This document shows positions 25,521-34,229 of a stretch of 64,000 nucleotides of DNA, in pieces (position 1 is the stretch's first letter; every line of letters starts with the position of its first letter). The stretch comes from Olsenella sp. KH3B4. Lineage in GTDB: Bacteria > Actinomycetota > Coriobacteriia > Coriobacteriales > Atopobiaceae. The stretch spans positions 186,001-250,000 of the forward strand of contig FOHD01000001.1 of NCBI GenBank assembly GCA_900111695.1, in the 5' to 3' direction. Made by a program: the position numbers and the translations under genes. The notes beneath the pieces are model-generated. The model had not been told where the DNA came from and did no database searches. It saw only the letters and a program-made list of their open reading frames with translations.

Positions 25521-26153
25521 TCAGTGGGCCTGGGCGGTGGGGTCGGCTGCGGGAACAGCAGCCATAGAACGAACAGAGCCAAGGCAGGACTGCACGGATT
25601 GAATCACCGTCTGGGAGAGCTCGTCCTCGCTCATGCTTCGCTCGCCCAAGAGCCAACTGCCAAGCAAGCTCACAATGCCGCCTGCGGCAAAGTCCACGGC
25701 ACATGAGAGCCTCGAGGAGAATGACTCGGAAACCTGGACCGAGACCTCGGAGAGCCTGCACAGACGCCCCGAGAGCTCCCTCCTGAGGCGCTCGGACAGG
25801 AGCGTGCGGGCTGGCGTGCGGGCAAGGGAACCAAAAGCCGTGGCACCGTCGGCAGCAAGGGCCTTGAGCTGTGAGAGCACCTTTGAGAGGCCCGCAGGCG
25901 TGCGTACGTCACCCGACTCCACAATGCCGGAGACCTCGCTTACCGCGTCGTTCTCTATCTCCAGAAGAACGGCGCGGACGCTTGGGTAGTGGGCGTAGAA
26001 GGTCTTCTTGTTGATGAGCGCGCGATCGGCTACGTCCTTTGCCGTGATGTCCTGCGTTGGCTTCTCGGAGAACAGCGAGACAACGGCCGCTCGTATGGCG
26101 GCCTGTGAGCGCTTGATGCGAAGGTCGATATGTCCCGCAGCCTGGACGCCCAT
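25521..26153 (-). CDS. TetR-family transcriptional regulator
   Basis: A repressor-type regulator of about 210 residues. The N-terminal HTH reads KRSQAAIRAAVVSLFSEKPTQDITAKDVADRA followed by the recognition stretch INKKTFYAHYPS, diagnostic for TetR. The C-terminal ligand domain is not recognisable. I place the start at ATG 26153 with GAGAGG eight bases upstream; a GTG at 26162 is an alternative. It is divergent from the HD/CmpB genes, and a perfect inverted repeat (26201-26238) in the shared promoter region is the probable operator for both directions. Confidence 0.9.
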   Translation of the reverse strand: MGVQAAGHIDLRIKRSQAAIRAAVVSLFSEKPTQDITAKDVADRALINKKTFYAHYPSVRAVLLEIENDAVSEVSGIVESGDVRTPAGLSKVLSQLKALAADGATAFGSLARTPARTLLSERLRRELSGRLCRLSEVSVQVSESFSSRLSCAVDFAAGGIVSLLGSWLLGERSMSEDELSQTVIQSVQSCLGSVRSMAAVPAADPTAQAH

Positions 26154-26200
26154 CTCTGTCACCTCTCAAGAACGATGCGACGCATCCCATGTACAGCCGA

Positions 26201-26238
26201 TATTTCTAATTGTATACTTATTTCCAGAATTAGAAATA
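26201..26238. promoter_or_regulatory. Predicted TetR operator
   Basis: TATTTCTAATT (26201-26211) and AATTAGAAATA (26228-26238) are perfect 11-bp inverted repeats separated by 16 bases that contain TATACT. They lie between the divergent tetR and HD genes, in a markedly A/T-rich stretch. Confidence 0.65.
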
Positions 26239-26268
26239 AATCGAATCTCCGGATTAAGGGAGACAATC

Positions 26269-26769
26269 GTGAATTCTACTCCTGAAGAGATACGCCAACG
26301 TTACGAGGAGCTTTCGTTCCCCACGCTTGCTACCCCTCGCGTGGCGCTCATGGCAGGCTACGTGCAGCACGGCCAGACCACCACACTCGAGCACGTTGCC
26401 GCCGTAGCCTACCTAAGCCTTGCCCTCGTAAGGTGGCTTGGGCTTCACTGCGACGAGCGCGCCCTGGTACGCGGTGCTCTTCTGCATGACTACTACCTGT
26501 ACGACTGGCACGACCACAACGCCGCTCCGGACAACTGGCACGGCTTCACCCATCCCTGCCACGCGTTGAGGAATGCCGAGAAAGACTTCCCAGACCTCAC
26601 CGATCTCGAGCGCGACATCATTGCTCACCACATGTTCCCGCTAGTGCCATCTCCCCCAAGGCACAAGGAGGCCCTGGTGGTCTCCCTTGTCGACAAGATC
26701 TGCTCGACCGTGGAGGTCTTTGCTCGCCAGCCGTGGCACAAGGCCGAGAACGGAGGGACAGCATGGTAG
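26269..26769 (+). CDS. HD-domain phosphohydrolase-like protein
   Basis: A cytoplasmic protein of 166 residues with an HD-type metal site: an upstream His (TTLEHVAAVAYLS), the HD pair in ALLHDYYLYDWHDH, and further histidines in IIAHHMFPL followed by VSLVDKICS. The substrate is unknown. The start is GTG 26269, preceded by AAGGGAGACAATC; upstream codons overlap the operator and tetR. Its stop overlaps the ATG of the next gene, indicating translational coupling with the CmpB-like membrane protein. Control by the divergent TetR protein is likely. Confidence 0.85.
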   Translation: MNSTPEEIRQRYEELSFPTLATPRVALMAGYVQHGQTTTLEHVAAVAYLSLALVRWLGLHCDERALVRGALLHDYYLYDWHDHNAAPDNWHGFTHPCHALRNAEKDFPDLTDLERDIIAHHMFPLVPSPPRHKEALVVSLVDKICSTVEVFARQPWHKAENGGTAW

Positions 26770-27362
26770 AGCGCCTCATAGCGGCATGTGCCGCCCTCGC
26801 CGCAATGCCGGGACACAGTATTTCGCCGTTTGGCCTGTCCCTTCTCGTCCTCTCCATGGCCACCATCTCTGTGGGCGGATGGGTCTGGGAGACTATCTAC
26901 TGCTCGATTGTGGAGCGCCGCCCCGTACGCCGAGGCTTTCTGTTTGGCCCGGCCTGCCCCATCTACGGCACAGGCGCCATTGCGGTCTACGTGCTTCTTG
27001 GGCACCTCAAGAGTCCCGTTGCCGTGTTTGTCGCAGGCGCCCTGCTTGCAACCGTCATCGAGTATTCCACGGGGCGCGTGCTGGAGGAGCGATTTGGCAA
27101 GCGCTGGTGGGACTATACGGGCTGGCCGCTCAACTACCGTGGGCTTATCTGCCCCATTGCCTCGGCGGTGTTCGGGGTTTTCTCGGTGCTGGTGGTCTTT
27201 GTCATAGAGCCACAGCTCCTGGCCTATTTCTCTTCATGGGGAGAGCCTGCGTGCGAGGCGGCTGCAGCCGCCTGCGCGCTGACCTTTGTCGCAGACGCGT
27301 CCCTCTCTGTCATTGCCCAGGATGCAGATGGCAAGGGCAGGAGAATCGCACTTAGACGATAG
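26763..27362 (+). CDS. CmpB-like (PF06541-type) multi-pass membrane protein
   Basis: A membrane protein of 199 residues with about four to five hydrophobic segments (GLSLLVLSMATISVGGWVW, AIAVYVLLGHL, VAVFVAGALLATVIEY, FSVLVVFVIEPQLL). The sequence RGFLFGPACPIYGTGA, then WWDYTGWPLNYRGLICP, is diagnostic of the family annotated as putative ABC-transporter type IV/CmpB. No ATPase subunit is adjacent, so a transport role is uncertain. ATG 26763 overlaps the HD gene stop by seven bases. The HD/CmpB pairing is common in related genomes, but the function of the pair is unknown to me. Confidence 0.85.
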   Translation: MVERLIAACAALAAMPGHSISPFGLSLLVLSMATISVGGWVWETIYCSIVERRPVRRGFLFGPACPIYGTGAIAVYVLLGHLKSPVAVFVAGALLATVIEYSTGRVLEERFGKRWWDYTGWPLNYRGLICPIASAVFGVFSVLVVFVIEPQLLAYFSSWGEPACEAAAAACALTFVADASLSVIAQDADGKGRRIALRR

Positions 27363-27413
27363 TCCGGTTTGCTGCTAAGGTGAGGAGTGTTTGGCTACCA
27401 AACCGGAGGCAGC

Positions 27414-28136
27414 ATGTACTCATTTGACAGCAGGGTGCGCTACAGCGAGTGCGACGAGAACGGCGTGCTTGGCCTAGTGCCCATGATGAACTACCTGCAG
27501 GACTGTTCTACCTTCCAGTGCGAGGAGGTTGGCAGGGGGCTCAAGGAGCTCCGCCACGACCACCTTGGCTGGTTTGTGACCTCGTGGCTCATCCAGATCG
27601 ACTCGCTTCCCCACTTCTGCGACACCATCACGACAAGCACCTGGTGCTACGCCATGAAGCGGCTGCAGGCCGAGCGCTGCTTCGAGATTCGCGGGGCAGA
27701 CGGCACCACGCACGTGCGCGCTGACTCCCAGTGGTACATGTACGACTTCTCGCAGGAGCGCGTAATCAGCATCCCGCAGAGCGAGTCTGTCTACCTGCAG
27801 GGAGACGAGCGGCTTTCCGAGCTGCCGCAGATCTCGCGCCATCTGAAGCCCCAGGGAGAGGGAACGCCTGCCTCCCCCATTGTGATTACCGAGCAGCACC
27901 TGGACACCAACCGCCACGTGAACAACGCCGAGTACGTGCGCTTTGCCCTTCTCGCCGCCGGCGAGCAGGGGCACACCATTGACCTTGAGCGCCTCGAGGT
28001 GCAGTACCGCACCATGGCGCTTCTCGGCGACACCTTGACTCCCGTGGTCTACGGGGGCGGCAACGACATCACCGTGAGCGTCAACGGCGAGGACGGCAAG
28101 GCCCGCGCCATCGTGAGGATGGAGGGACGGGCATGA
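27414..28136 (+). CDS. Acyl-ACP thioesterase
   Basis: Releases fatty acids from acyl carrier protein. It is a double hot-dog protein of 240 residues: YSFDSRVRYSECDENGVLGL with LVPMMNYLQDCSTFQCEEVG is the first domain, and ITEQHLDTNRHVNNAEYVRFAL the second, which carries the conserved Asn/His residues of FatA-type enzymes. ATG 27414 follows GGAGG by six bases; the longer frame from 27387 lies in the leader. The stop overlaps the start of the Nudix gene (ATGA), so the two are coupled. Confidence 0.9.
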   Translation: MYSFDSRVRYSECDENGVLGLVPMMNYLQDCSTFQCEEVGRGLKELRHDHLGWFVTSWLIQIDSLPHFCDTITTSTWCYAMKRLQAERCFEIRGADGTTHVRADSQWYMYDFSQERVISIPQSESVYLQGDERLSELPQISRHLKPQGEGTPASPIVITEQHLDTNRHVNNAEYVRFALLAAGEQGHTIDLERLEVQYRTMALLGDTLTPVVYGGGNDITVSVNGEDGKARAIVRMEGRA

Positions 28137-28573
28137 CGGCAGGGTCTGACGAGAACCGCCCCACTATCCACGTAGCGGCGGCAATCATCCAACATGACGA
28201 GCACATCCTTGCAGCGCGGCGCGCCCATGGCATGGATGGCTGGGAGTTCCCCGGAGGCAAGGTCGAGGACGGCGAGACGAGCGAGGAGGCCTGCCGTCGC
28301 GAGGTCATGGAGGAGCTTGGGTGCAAGCTCCAGGTGATGTGGCTTCTCGACACCCTGACCTACGACTACCCGGAGTTCCATCTGGTCATGGACTGCTTCG
28401 TGTGCACACTGGCACCAGGCGCGAAGCCAGAGGCGAAGCCCGGCGAGCATAAGGAGGTTCGCTGGCTCGGACGCGGCGAGCTTCTCGACGTAGCGTGGCT
28501 TCCGGCAGACCAGGGGCTCATCCAGACGCTGGGGCTTGCCTGGGACCAGATCATGGAGTCAGAGCACCTGTAG
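28133..28573 (+). CDS. Nudix hydrolase, MutT/8-oxo-dGTP pyrophosphohydrolase-like
   Basis: A pyrophosphohydrolase of 146 residues. The full Nudix box is present around residues 42-64: GGKVEDGE, then REVMEEL with the catalytic glutamates. WEFPGGK immediately before it is typical of MutT-type (deoxy)nucleoside triphosphatases that sanitise oxidised nucleotides. ATG overlaps the thioesterase stop by four bases. thyA and folA follow on the same strand, so this is probably part of a nucleotide-metabolism operon. Confidence 0.9.
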   Translation: MTAGSDENRPTIHVAAAIIQHDEHILAARRAHGMDGWEFPGGKVEDGETSEEACRREVMEELGCKLQVMWLLDTLTYDYPEFHLVMDCFVCTLAPGAKPEAKPGEHKEVRWLGRGELLDVAWLPADQGLIQTLGLAWDQIMESEHL

Positions 28574-28612
28574 GCAAGAACATCCACACCGCTGCGCACC
28601 GGAGGGAGACCA

Positions 28613-29461
28613 ATGAGCAAGGCAGACGACATTTTCGTCGACATGTGCACGGACATCCTCGACCATGGCACCACCACCGAGGGCCAGAAGGTTCGCCCCC
28701 ACTGGGAGGACGGCACGCCGGCCTACACCATCAAGCGCTTTGGCGTGTGCAACCGCTATGACTTGCGTGAGGAGTTCCCCGCCATCACGCTGCGGCGAAC
28801 GGCACTCAAGAGCTGCATGGACGAGGTCCTTTGGATCTACCAGCGCAAGTCCAACAATGTCCACGACCTCCACAGCCACATCTGGGACGAGTGGGCAGAC
28901 GAGACGGGCTCCATTGGCAAGGCGTACGGCTACCAGGTGGGCCAGGTCTCCCACTACGAGGACGGCGACTACGACCAGATGGACCGCGTCCTCAAGGACC
29001 TGCGCGAGAACCCCTACTCCCGCCGCATCATGACCAACCTCTACACCTTCTCGGACCTTTCCGAGATGCACCTGTACCCCTGCGCCTACAACGCCATCTA
29101 CAACGTGACGCAGGAACCCGGCGAGAGCCGCCCCACCCTCAACATGCTCCTCGTCCAGCGAAGCCAGGACGTGCTTGCGGCAAACAACTGGAACGTGTGC
29201 CAGTACGCCATCCTGCTCATGATGGTGGCGCAGGTCTCCAACATGAACGCCGGCGAGCTCGTGCACATGATTGCCGACGCCCACATCTACGACCGTCACG
29301 TGCCCATCATCCGAGAGCTCATCTCGCGACCGCGCCTCGCTGCGCCCAAGGTGAGCCTCAACCCCAAGGTCACGGACTTCTACCAGTTCACGACCGATGA
29401 CCTCATCGTTGAGGGCTACGAGTGCGGGCCACAGGTAAGAAACATCCCCATCGCCATCTAG
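28613..29461 (+). CDS. thyA: Thymidylate synthase (divergent ThyA type)
   Basis: Makes dTMP from dUMP using methylene-tetrahydrofolate, producing dihydrofolate. The protein has 282 residues. IWDEWADETGSIGKAYGYQ and PYSRRIMTNLYTFSD match ThyA. The catalytic Cys is in LYPCAYNAIYNV, where the usual PCH is PCA, and the dUMP-binding segment reads RSQDVLAANNWNVCQYA rather than the classical RSxDxxLGxPFN; this divergent form also occurs in some clostridia. GGAGGGAGACC precedes the ATG. folA starts eight bases after the stop, pairing the dihydrofolate producer with its recycling enzyme. Confidence 0.93.
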   Translation: MSKADDIFVDMCTDILDHGTTTEGQKVRPHWEDGTPAYTIKRFGVCNRYDLREEFPAITLRRTALKSCMDEVLWIYQRKSNNVHDLHSHIWDEWADETGSIGKAYGYQVGQVSHYEDGDYDQMDRVLKDLRENPYSRRIMTNLYTFSDLSEMHLYPCAYNAIYNVTQEPGESRPTLNMLLVQRSQDVLAANNWNVCQYAILLMMVAQVSNMNAGELVHMIADAHIYDRHVPIIRELISRPRLAAPKVSLNPKVTDFYQFTTDDLIVEGYECGPQVRNIPIAI

Positions 29462-29469
29462 GAGGTTCC

Positions 29470-29958
29470 ATGAACGCCATCGTCGCCGTGTGCTCGGACT
29501 GGGGCATTGGCCATAAGGGCGCGCTTCTCGTCCACAGCAAGGCAGACATGCACCGCTTTGTGGAGCTGACCATGGGCGGCACGGTGGTCATGGGGAGGCA
29601 CACGCTCGAGAGCTTCCCCGGAGGCCCCCTCAAGGGGAGAAGGAACGTCGTGATCACCCATAACCCCGCTGCTCTGCCGGAAGGCGTTGTGGGTGTGGAG
29701 TCCCCGGCCGCCGCACTCGAGGCGGTGGCGGCAGATGACCCCAACAAGGTGTGGCTCATTGGCGGCGAGTCAGTCTACCGGGCACTTCTCGACAAGTGCA
29801 CGCGTGTCTTCGTCACGAAGTTCGACGTCGAGAAGCCCGCCGACGCGTTCTTCCCCAACCTCGACGATGACCCCGCATGGAAGGTGGAATCCGTGCAGGA
29901 CGGAGGCACCACGACAAAAGGCACGCACTTCTCATTCGTCACGTACGCGAGGCAATGA
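29470..29958 (+). CDS. folA: Dihydrofolate reductase
   Basis: Reduces dihydrofolate to tetrahydrofolate with NADPH. The protein has 162 residues and starts MNAIVAVCSDWGIGHKGALL, with TVVMGRHTLESFPGGPLKGRRNVVITH around residues 36-62 and the cofactor motif VWLIGGESVYRALL. ATG 29470 follows AGGAGG; upstream residues belong to thyA. It overlaps the thyA operon end. The stop codon TGA lies inside the left arm of a perfect palindrome (29954-29986). Confidence 0.94.
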   Translation: MNAIVAVCSDWGIGHKGALLVHSKADMHRFVELTMGGTVVMGRHTLESFPGGPLKGRRNVVITHNPAALPEGVVGVESPAAALEAVAADDPNKVWLIGGESVYRALLDKCTRVFVTKFDVEKPADAFFPNLDDDPAWKVESVQDGGTTTKGTHFSFVTYARQ

Positions 29959-29986
29959 GACAAAGGGACAGTCCCTTTGTCTCATT
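29954..29986. repeat. GAGACAAAGGGAC palindrome, copy 1 (bidirectional hairpin)
   Basis: Arms AATGAGACAAAGGGAC and GTCCCTTTGTCTCATT are perfect 16-bp inverted repeats around a single A at 29970. The left arm contains the folA stop codon and the right arm the stop codon of the convergent lipoprotein gene. A second copy with the same 15-base core is at 35320-35354. Confidence 0.9.
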
Positions 29987-30662
29987 CGGCCGTGCGGATG
30001 TCGGTACCGCCGTAGAGCGCAGCGTAGAACTCGTTGGGAAGCGGCGTATCGATGACCCACACGCCATCGTCGTCCTTCGTGAGGCTTAGCGTCGCATCGG
30101 CCGTGGCAACCGTTGCGTCATCGGCATCGAGGCGCTGGTAGAGGAAGTCGAAGAGCTTGTCCACGAGCGCTGCCCTGCCGCCGGAATCAAGCGTCGACTG
30201 CATCTCGTCCGTGAGCATCCATGCCTCGAAGTCTCCCGCGGCATTGGTGATTGCGTCCGAGAGCGTTGCGTTGGTTATGCTCACCGTTGCCGTGGCGGTC
30301 TTGCCGTCATCGGCAACGTTTACGTCTCCTACCTGGTACGAGAAGTGCGAGAGCAGGTGCTTGTGGTACTCCCCCGGGTCAACGCCAAAGTCGTCGAGCT
30401 TGGCGATGGTTGCGTCGTCGCCAAACTGGGGGTCGGGCACGCCGGCGTCCTTGGGCTTCTCGTCGTCGTTCTTGTCGTCGTCCTCCTTGGGGTGAACGAT
30501 GGCATCGTAGCCATCCATGAACTGCGTCACGGTCTCGGTGACCTTCTCGGTATCGCTCTTGCAGGCAGAAAGCGAGAGGCACACCACCATGGCGAGTGCG
30601 ACCATCCCAAGGCACGAGAGCGCCTTGGCAAACGAAGCACGGCGACGAGACGAGAAATGCAT
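29982..30662 (-). CDS. Secreted lipoprotein of unknown function
   Basis: A predicted membrane-anchored lipoprotein of 226 residues. The N-terminus has basic residues, a hydrophobic stretch (LGMVALAMVVCLSL) and the lipobox LSAC with the lipidated Cys at about 34. An acidic, Lys/Asp-rich linker (EDDDKNDDEKPKD) follows, then a mixed domain containing ATATVSITNATLSDAITNA and GVWVIDTPLPNEF, resembling the DUF5105/DUF4878-type lipoproteins of Gram-positives. ATG 30662 follows AAGGAG; the frame extends to 30749 without support. Function unknown. Confidence 0.82.
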   Translation of the reverse strand: MHFSSRRRASFAKALSCLGMVALAMVVCLSLSACKSDTEKVTETVTQFMDGYDAIVHPKEDDDKNDDEKPKDAGVPDPQFGDDATIAKLDDFGVDPGEYHKHLLSHFSYQVGDVNVADDGKTATATVSITNATLSDAITNAAGDFEAWMLTDEMQSTLDSGGRAALVDKLFDFLYQRLDADDATVATADATLSLTKDDDGVWVIDTPLPNEFYAALYGGTDIRTAE

Positions 30663-30736
30663 GGATGACTCCTTGCGAAGCGAACGACTTCCTGAAAGGA
30701 ACCAGTCAAGCTTAGTCGAAACGAGCCTCCCCTGCA

Positions 30737-30770
30737 TAGAAAGAGGCACCCGACAAAAGCCGGGTGCCTC
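30737..30770 (-). terminator. Rho-independent terminator after the APH-like kinase gene
   Basis: GAGGCACCCG (30743-30752) and CGGGTGCCTC (30761-30770) form a perfect 10-bp stem, followed on the minus strand by TTTCT. Confidence 0.85.
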
Positions 30771-30800
30771 GGTTGCACGGGACGGCAGTGTGCAAGCGGC

Positions 30801-31577
30801 CTACTCGTAGTCGCTGGCCACGTCAATCCAGTTGTTGAGGAACTCCTCGTTGTCCTTGCGTCCGCGAGAGAGCTCGGCTGCGGCAACAACGGGCAGCCAG
30901 TAGCTGATCTTCTGCTTGGCGATATCGGCAGTCTTGGAGTAGAGCTCAAGGTACTTGTCGGCAGCAGCGGGGAACTCGAGCGTAAGCAGCATGTAGGTCA
31001 TTGCCGCATCGGCCTCGGGCAGGCCAACGGTGACGTGGGTCCAGTCGCACACGAAGAGGCTGCCGTCCTCGCCCACAACCACGTTGGTGGGGTTGAAGTC
31101 GCCGTGGCAGATGGAGCGGCCGTTGCGAAGGCGGTCGGCGCGCATCTGGAGGTCATAGCGGGCAGAGGGGTCGAGCGACTTCACGCGGCCGATCATGCGC
31201 ACGATCTTGTCGCACTGGCCTGTGAGGGCAGCGGGGGCCTTGGTGTTCTGGACCTTGACCTGCAGGTCGACAAAGGTCTGGAGAAGCTCGTCGAACTTGT
31301 CCGTTCCCTCGGTCTCCTTCATGAGGTCGTGCAGGGTGCGGCCGGGGAAGTACTCGTACGCAAGGGCCCAGGAGCCGTCCTCGACCTGCGAGACCTCGAG
31401 CACCTTGGGGGTGTTGAGCCCCTCGGCCTGCTCGATGCGGGCGAGGTTCAGCGCCTCGCGGAAGACGTCGACGGCGGGCTTGGTGCGCACAAAGGACTTG
31501 ACGATCCTGTTGCCATCCTTGTAGACGACCTTGTTGTGGCGGCGTGCGAGCTCGACGCGCTCGTCAGAAAGCTTCAT
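30801..31577 (-). CDS. APH/choline-kinase-like phosphotransferase
   Basis: A protein-kinase-fold small-molecule phosphotransferase of 258 residues. VYKDGNRIVKSF supplies the ATP-lysine region, LAYEYFPGRTLHDLM the hinge, ICHGDFNPTNVVV the catalytic Brenner-type motif (Asp and Asn), and FVCDWTHVTVG the metal-binding Asp. The family includes aminoglycoside phosphotransferases, LicA/choline kinases and fructosamine kinases, and the substrate cannot be told here. AGGAGG lies upstream of ATG 31577. It is 33 bp downstream of adhE but has its own strong terminator. Confidence 0.85.
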   Translation of the reverse strand: MKLSDERVELARRHNKVVYKDGNRIVKSFVRTKPAVDVFREALNLARIEQAEGLNTPKVLEVSQVEDGSWALAYEYFPGRTLHDLMKETEGTDKFDELLQTFVDLQVKVQNTKAPAALTGQCDKIVRMIGRVKSLDPSARYDLQMRADRLRNGRSICHGDFNPTNVVVGEDGSLFVCDWTHVTVGLPEADAAMTYMLLTLEFPAAADKYLELYSKTADIAKQKISYWLPVVAAAELSRGRKDNEEFLNNWIDVASDYE

Positions 31578-31610
31578 GGTGATGCCTCCTAGTGACCGGG
31601 TTGAGTTGTA

Positions 31611-34229
31611 CTAGTCCTCGTAGGAGCTGGCAGGACGACCATAGTAGGCGTCGAGGTAGAGCTCCTTGATCTCGGACACGAGCGGGTAGCGCGGGTTGGC
31701 ACCGGTGCACTGGTCGTTGAAGGCCTGCAGGCTCATGTCGTCGAGGGTGTCGAGGAAGTACTGCTCGTCCACGCCGTACTCGGCGATGGTGTGCTTGACG
31801 CCCACGTGGTCGAAGAGCTCGCCGATCATCGTGAGGAAGTTCTCGAAGACCTCGCGGTCATCCTTGCCCGTGGCGCCGCAGAAGCGACCGGCCTCCGCAT
31901 AGCGGTGCAGCGTCTTGGGGTGGTCGTACTGCGGGAAGGTGCCCATCTTGGTGGGTCGCTCGGCCGCGTTGTAGCGCATGACGCGGCGCAGGATGACGGC
32001 GTTGGCCAGGCCGTGCGGGATGTGGTGGAACGCGCCGAGCTTGTGGGCCATCGAGTGGTTGACGCCCAGGAATGCGTTGGCGAAGGCAAGGCCGCCCAGC
32101 GTGGAGGCGTTTGCCATGTGGTCGCGGGCCTCGACGTCGGAGCCGTCGTCGTAGGCACGCGGCAGGTACTGGAAGACGAGCTTCATGCCGCGCAGGGCGA
32201 AGGAATCCGTGAAGTCGGAGGACATCATCGAGACGTAGGCCTCGAGGCAGTGCGTGAGGACGTCCACGCCGGAGGCGGCGGTGAGGCCCTTGGGCTGGGT
32301 CATCATGTTGTCGGTGTCGACGATGGCCATGTTGGGCATGAGCTCGTAGTCCGTGATAGGCCACTTGATGCCAGTCTCGGCGTCGGTGATGATGGCGAAC
32401 GGCGTGACCTCGGAACCGGTACCCGAAGAGGTGGGGATGGCCACGAAGAAGGCCTTCTTGCCCATCTTGGGGAAGGTGTAGACGCGCTTCCTGATGTCCA
32501 TGAAGTCCATGCTCATGTCAGAGAAGTCCTCGTCGGGGTTCTCGTACATGGACCACATGATCTTGCCGGCGTCCATAGCGGAGCCGCCGCCGATGGCGAT
32601 GATCGTGTCGGGCTGGAAGGCGCGGAGGAGCTCCTCGCCCTTCTCGGCATCCTGAAGCTTGGGGTCGGGCGAGATGGACCAGAAGGACTCGTGGGCGATG
32701 CCCATCTCGTCGAGAGACGCCTCGATGCGCTTGGTGAAGCCGCTCTCGTACAGGAACTTGTCGGTGACGATGAAGGCGCGCTTCTTGCCGTAGACGTCCT
32801 TGAGCTCGCGCAGTGCGACGGGCATGCAGCCCTTCTTGAAGTAGACCTTCTCGGGGGTACGGAGCCACAGCATGTTCTCACGCCTCTCAGCCACAGACTT
32901 GATGTTCAGAAGGTGCTGGGGGCCGACGTTGCCGGAGACGGAGTTGCCGCCCCAGGAGCCGCACCCGAGCGTGAGCGAGGGGGGCAGCATGAAGTTGTAG
33001 AGGTCGCCGATGCCACCCATAGCAGCGGGGGTGTTGATGAGGATGCGGCAGGCCTTCATGACCTCGGCGTGGTGGGCGATCTTCTCCTTCTCGTTGGGGT
33101 TGACGAAGAGGGAGGCCGTGTGACCGTAGCCGCCGTCGGCAACGAGGCGGGAGGCCTTGGCGATGGCGTCGTCGAAGTCCTTGGCGCGGTACATGCCGAG
33201 GATGGTGGTGAGCTTCTCGTGCGCCCAGGGCTCGGAGGGGTCAACCGAGGTGACCTCGCCGATAAGGACCTTGGTCGAGGGCGGGACCTCGACGCCTGCG
33301 GCAGCGGCGATCTTGGTGGCGGGCTGGCCGACCATCTTGGCGTTGACGCCGCCGTTCACGATGACGGTGTTGCCAACCTTGGCTATGTCGTCTCCCTGCA
33401 GGAAGAAGCAGCCGCGCTTCTGGAACTCGGCCTTCACCTTGTCGTAGACCTTGTCGACCACGATGACGTTCTGCTCGGTCGCGCAGATCATGCCGTTGTC
33501 GAAGGTCTTGGAGTGGATGATGGAGTTGACCGAGAGCTCGATGTCGGCGGAGTCGTCGATGATGGCGGGGTTGTTGCCCGGGCCAACGCCGAGGGCGGGC
33601 TTGCCGGAGCTGTAGGCGGCGTTAACCATGCCCGGGCCACCGGTGGCGAGGATGCAGTCGACAGAGCTCATGAGGGCGCCGGTGAGCTCGATGGTGGGTG
33701 CGGGCACCCAGTCGATGATGCCCTTGGGGCAACCGGCGGCCTCTGCGGCCTCGCGCACGATGCGCGCCGCCTCAATGGTGCACTTCTTGGCACGCGGGTG
33801 GGGGCTAATGATAATGGCGTTTCTCGTCTTAAGGCAGATCAGCGTCTTGAAGATTGCCGTGGACGTGGGGTTGGTGGTGGGGATGACGGCGGCGATGATG
33901 CCGAGGGGCTCGGCGATCTTCTTGTAGCCAAATGCCGGGTCGTCCTCGATGACGCCACAGGTCTTGAGGTTCTTGTACTTGTTGTAGATGTACTCGGAGG
34001 CAAAGTGGTTCTTGATGACCTTGTCCTCCATGATGCCCATGCCAGTCTCCTCAACCGCCATCTGGGCGAGAGGGATGCGGGCCTTGTTTGCAGCCATGGC
34101 AGCCGCGTAGAAAATCTTATCGACCTGCTCCTGCGTGAACGTGGCGAATTCCGCCTGCGCCGCGCGCATCTCCTTGATGCGTGTTGCCAGCGCGTCCACG
34201 CTGTCGATGACCGTAGCCTTCTTTGCCAT
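31611..34229 (-). CDS. adhE: Bifunctional acetaldehyde-CoA/alcohol dehydrogenase
   Basis: Reduces acetyl-CoA to acetaldehyde and then ethanol, regenerating NAD. The N-terminal aldehyde dehydrogenase half (about 1-440) has SKTFDNGMICATEQNVIV with the catalytic Cys and NPTSTAIFKTLICLKTRN. The C-terminal iron alcohol dehydrogenase half (about 450-872) has AIGGGSAMDAGKIMW for NAD binding and HCLEAYVS and NHSMAHKLGAFHHIPHG supplying iron-binding His. The 872 residues match full-length AdhE, which forms spirosome filaments in other bacteria. ATG 34229 follows GGAGG. With pta/ackA it balances acetate and ethanol formation. Confidence 0.97.
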   Translation of the reverse strand: MAKKATVIDSVDALATRIKEMRAAQAEFATFTQEQVDKIFYAAAMAANKARIPLAQMAVEETGMGIMEDKVIKNHFASEYIYNKYKNLKTCGVIEDDPAFGYKKIAEPLGIIAAVIPTTNPTSTAIFKTLICLKTRNAIIISPHPRAKKCTIEAARIVREAAEAAGCPKGIIDWVPAPTIELTGALMSSVDCILATGGPGMVNAAYSSGKPALGVGPGNNPAIIDDSADIELSVNSIIHSKTFDNGMICATEQNVIVVDKVYDKVKAEFQKRGCFFLQGDDIAKVGNTVIVNGGVNAKMVGQPATKIAAAAGVEVPPSTKVLIGEVTSVDPSEPWAHEKLTTILGMYRAKDFDDAIAKASRLVADGGYGHTASLFVNPNEKEKIAHHAEVMKACRILINTPAAMGGIGDLYNFMLPPSLTLGCGSWGGNSVSGNVGPQHLLNIKSVAERRENMLWLRTPEKVYFKKGCMPVALRELKDVYGKKRAFIVTDKFLYESGFTKRIEASLDEMGIAHESFWSISPDPKLQDAEKGEELLRAFQPDTIIAIGGGSAMDAGKIMWSMYENPDEDFSDMSMDFMDIRKRVYTFPKMGKKAFFVAIPTSSGTGSEVTPFAIITDAETGIKWPITDYELMPNMAIVDTDNMMTQPKGLTAASGVDVLTHCLEAYVSMMSSDFTDSFALRGMKLVFQYLPRAYDDGSDVEARDHMANASTLGGLAFANAFLGVNHSMAHKLGAFHHIPHGLANAVILRRVMRYNAAERPTKMGTFPQYDHPKTLHRYAEAGRFCGATGKDDREVFENFLTMIGELFDHVGVKHTIAEYGVDEQYFLDTLDDMSLQAFNDQCTGANPRYPLVSEIKELYLDAYYGRPASSYED

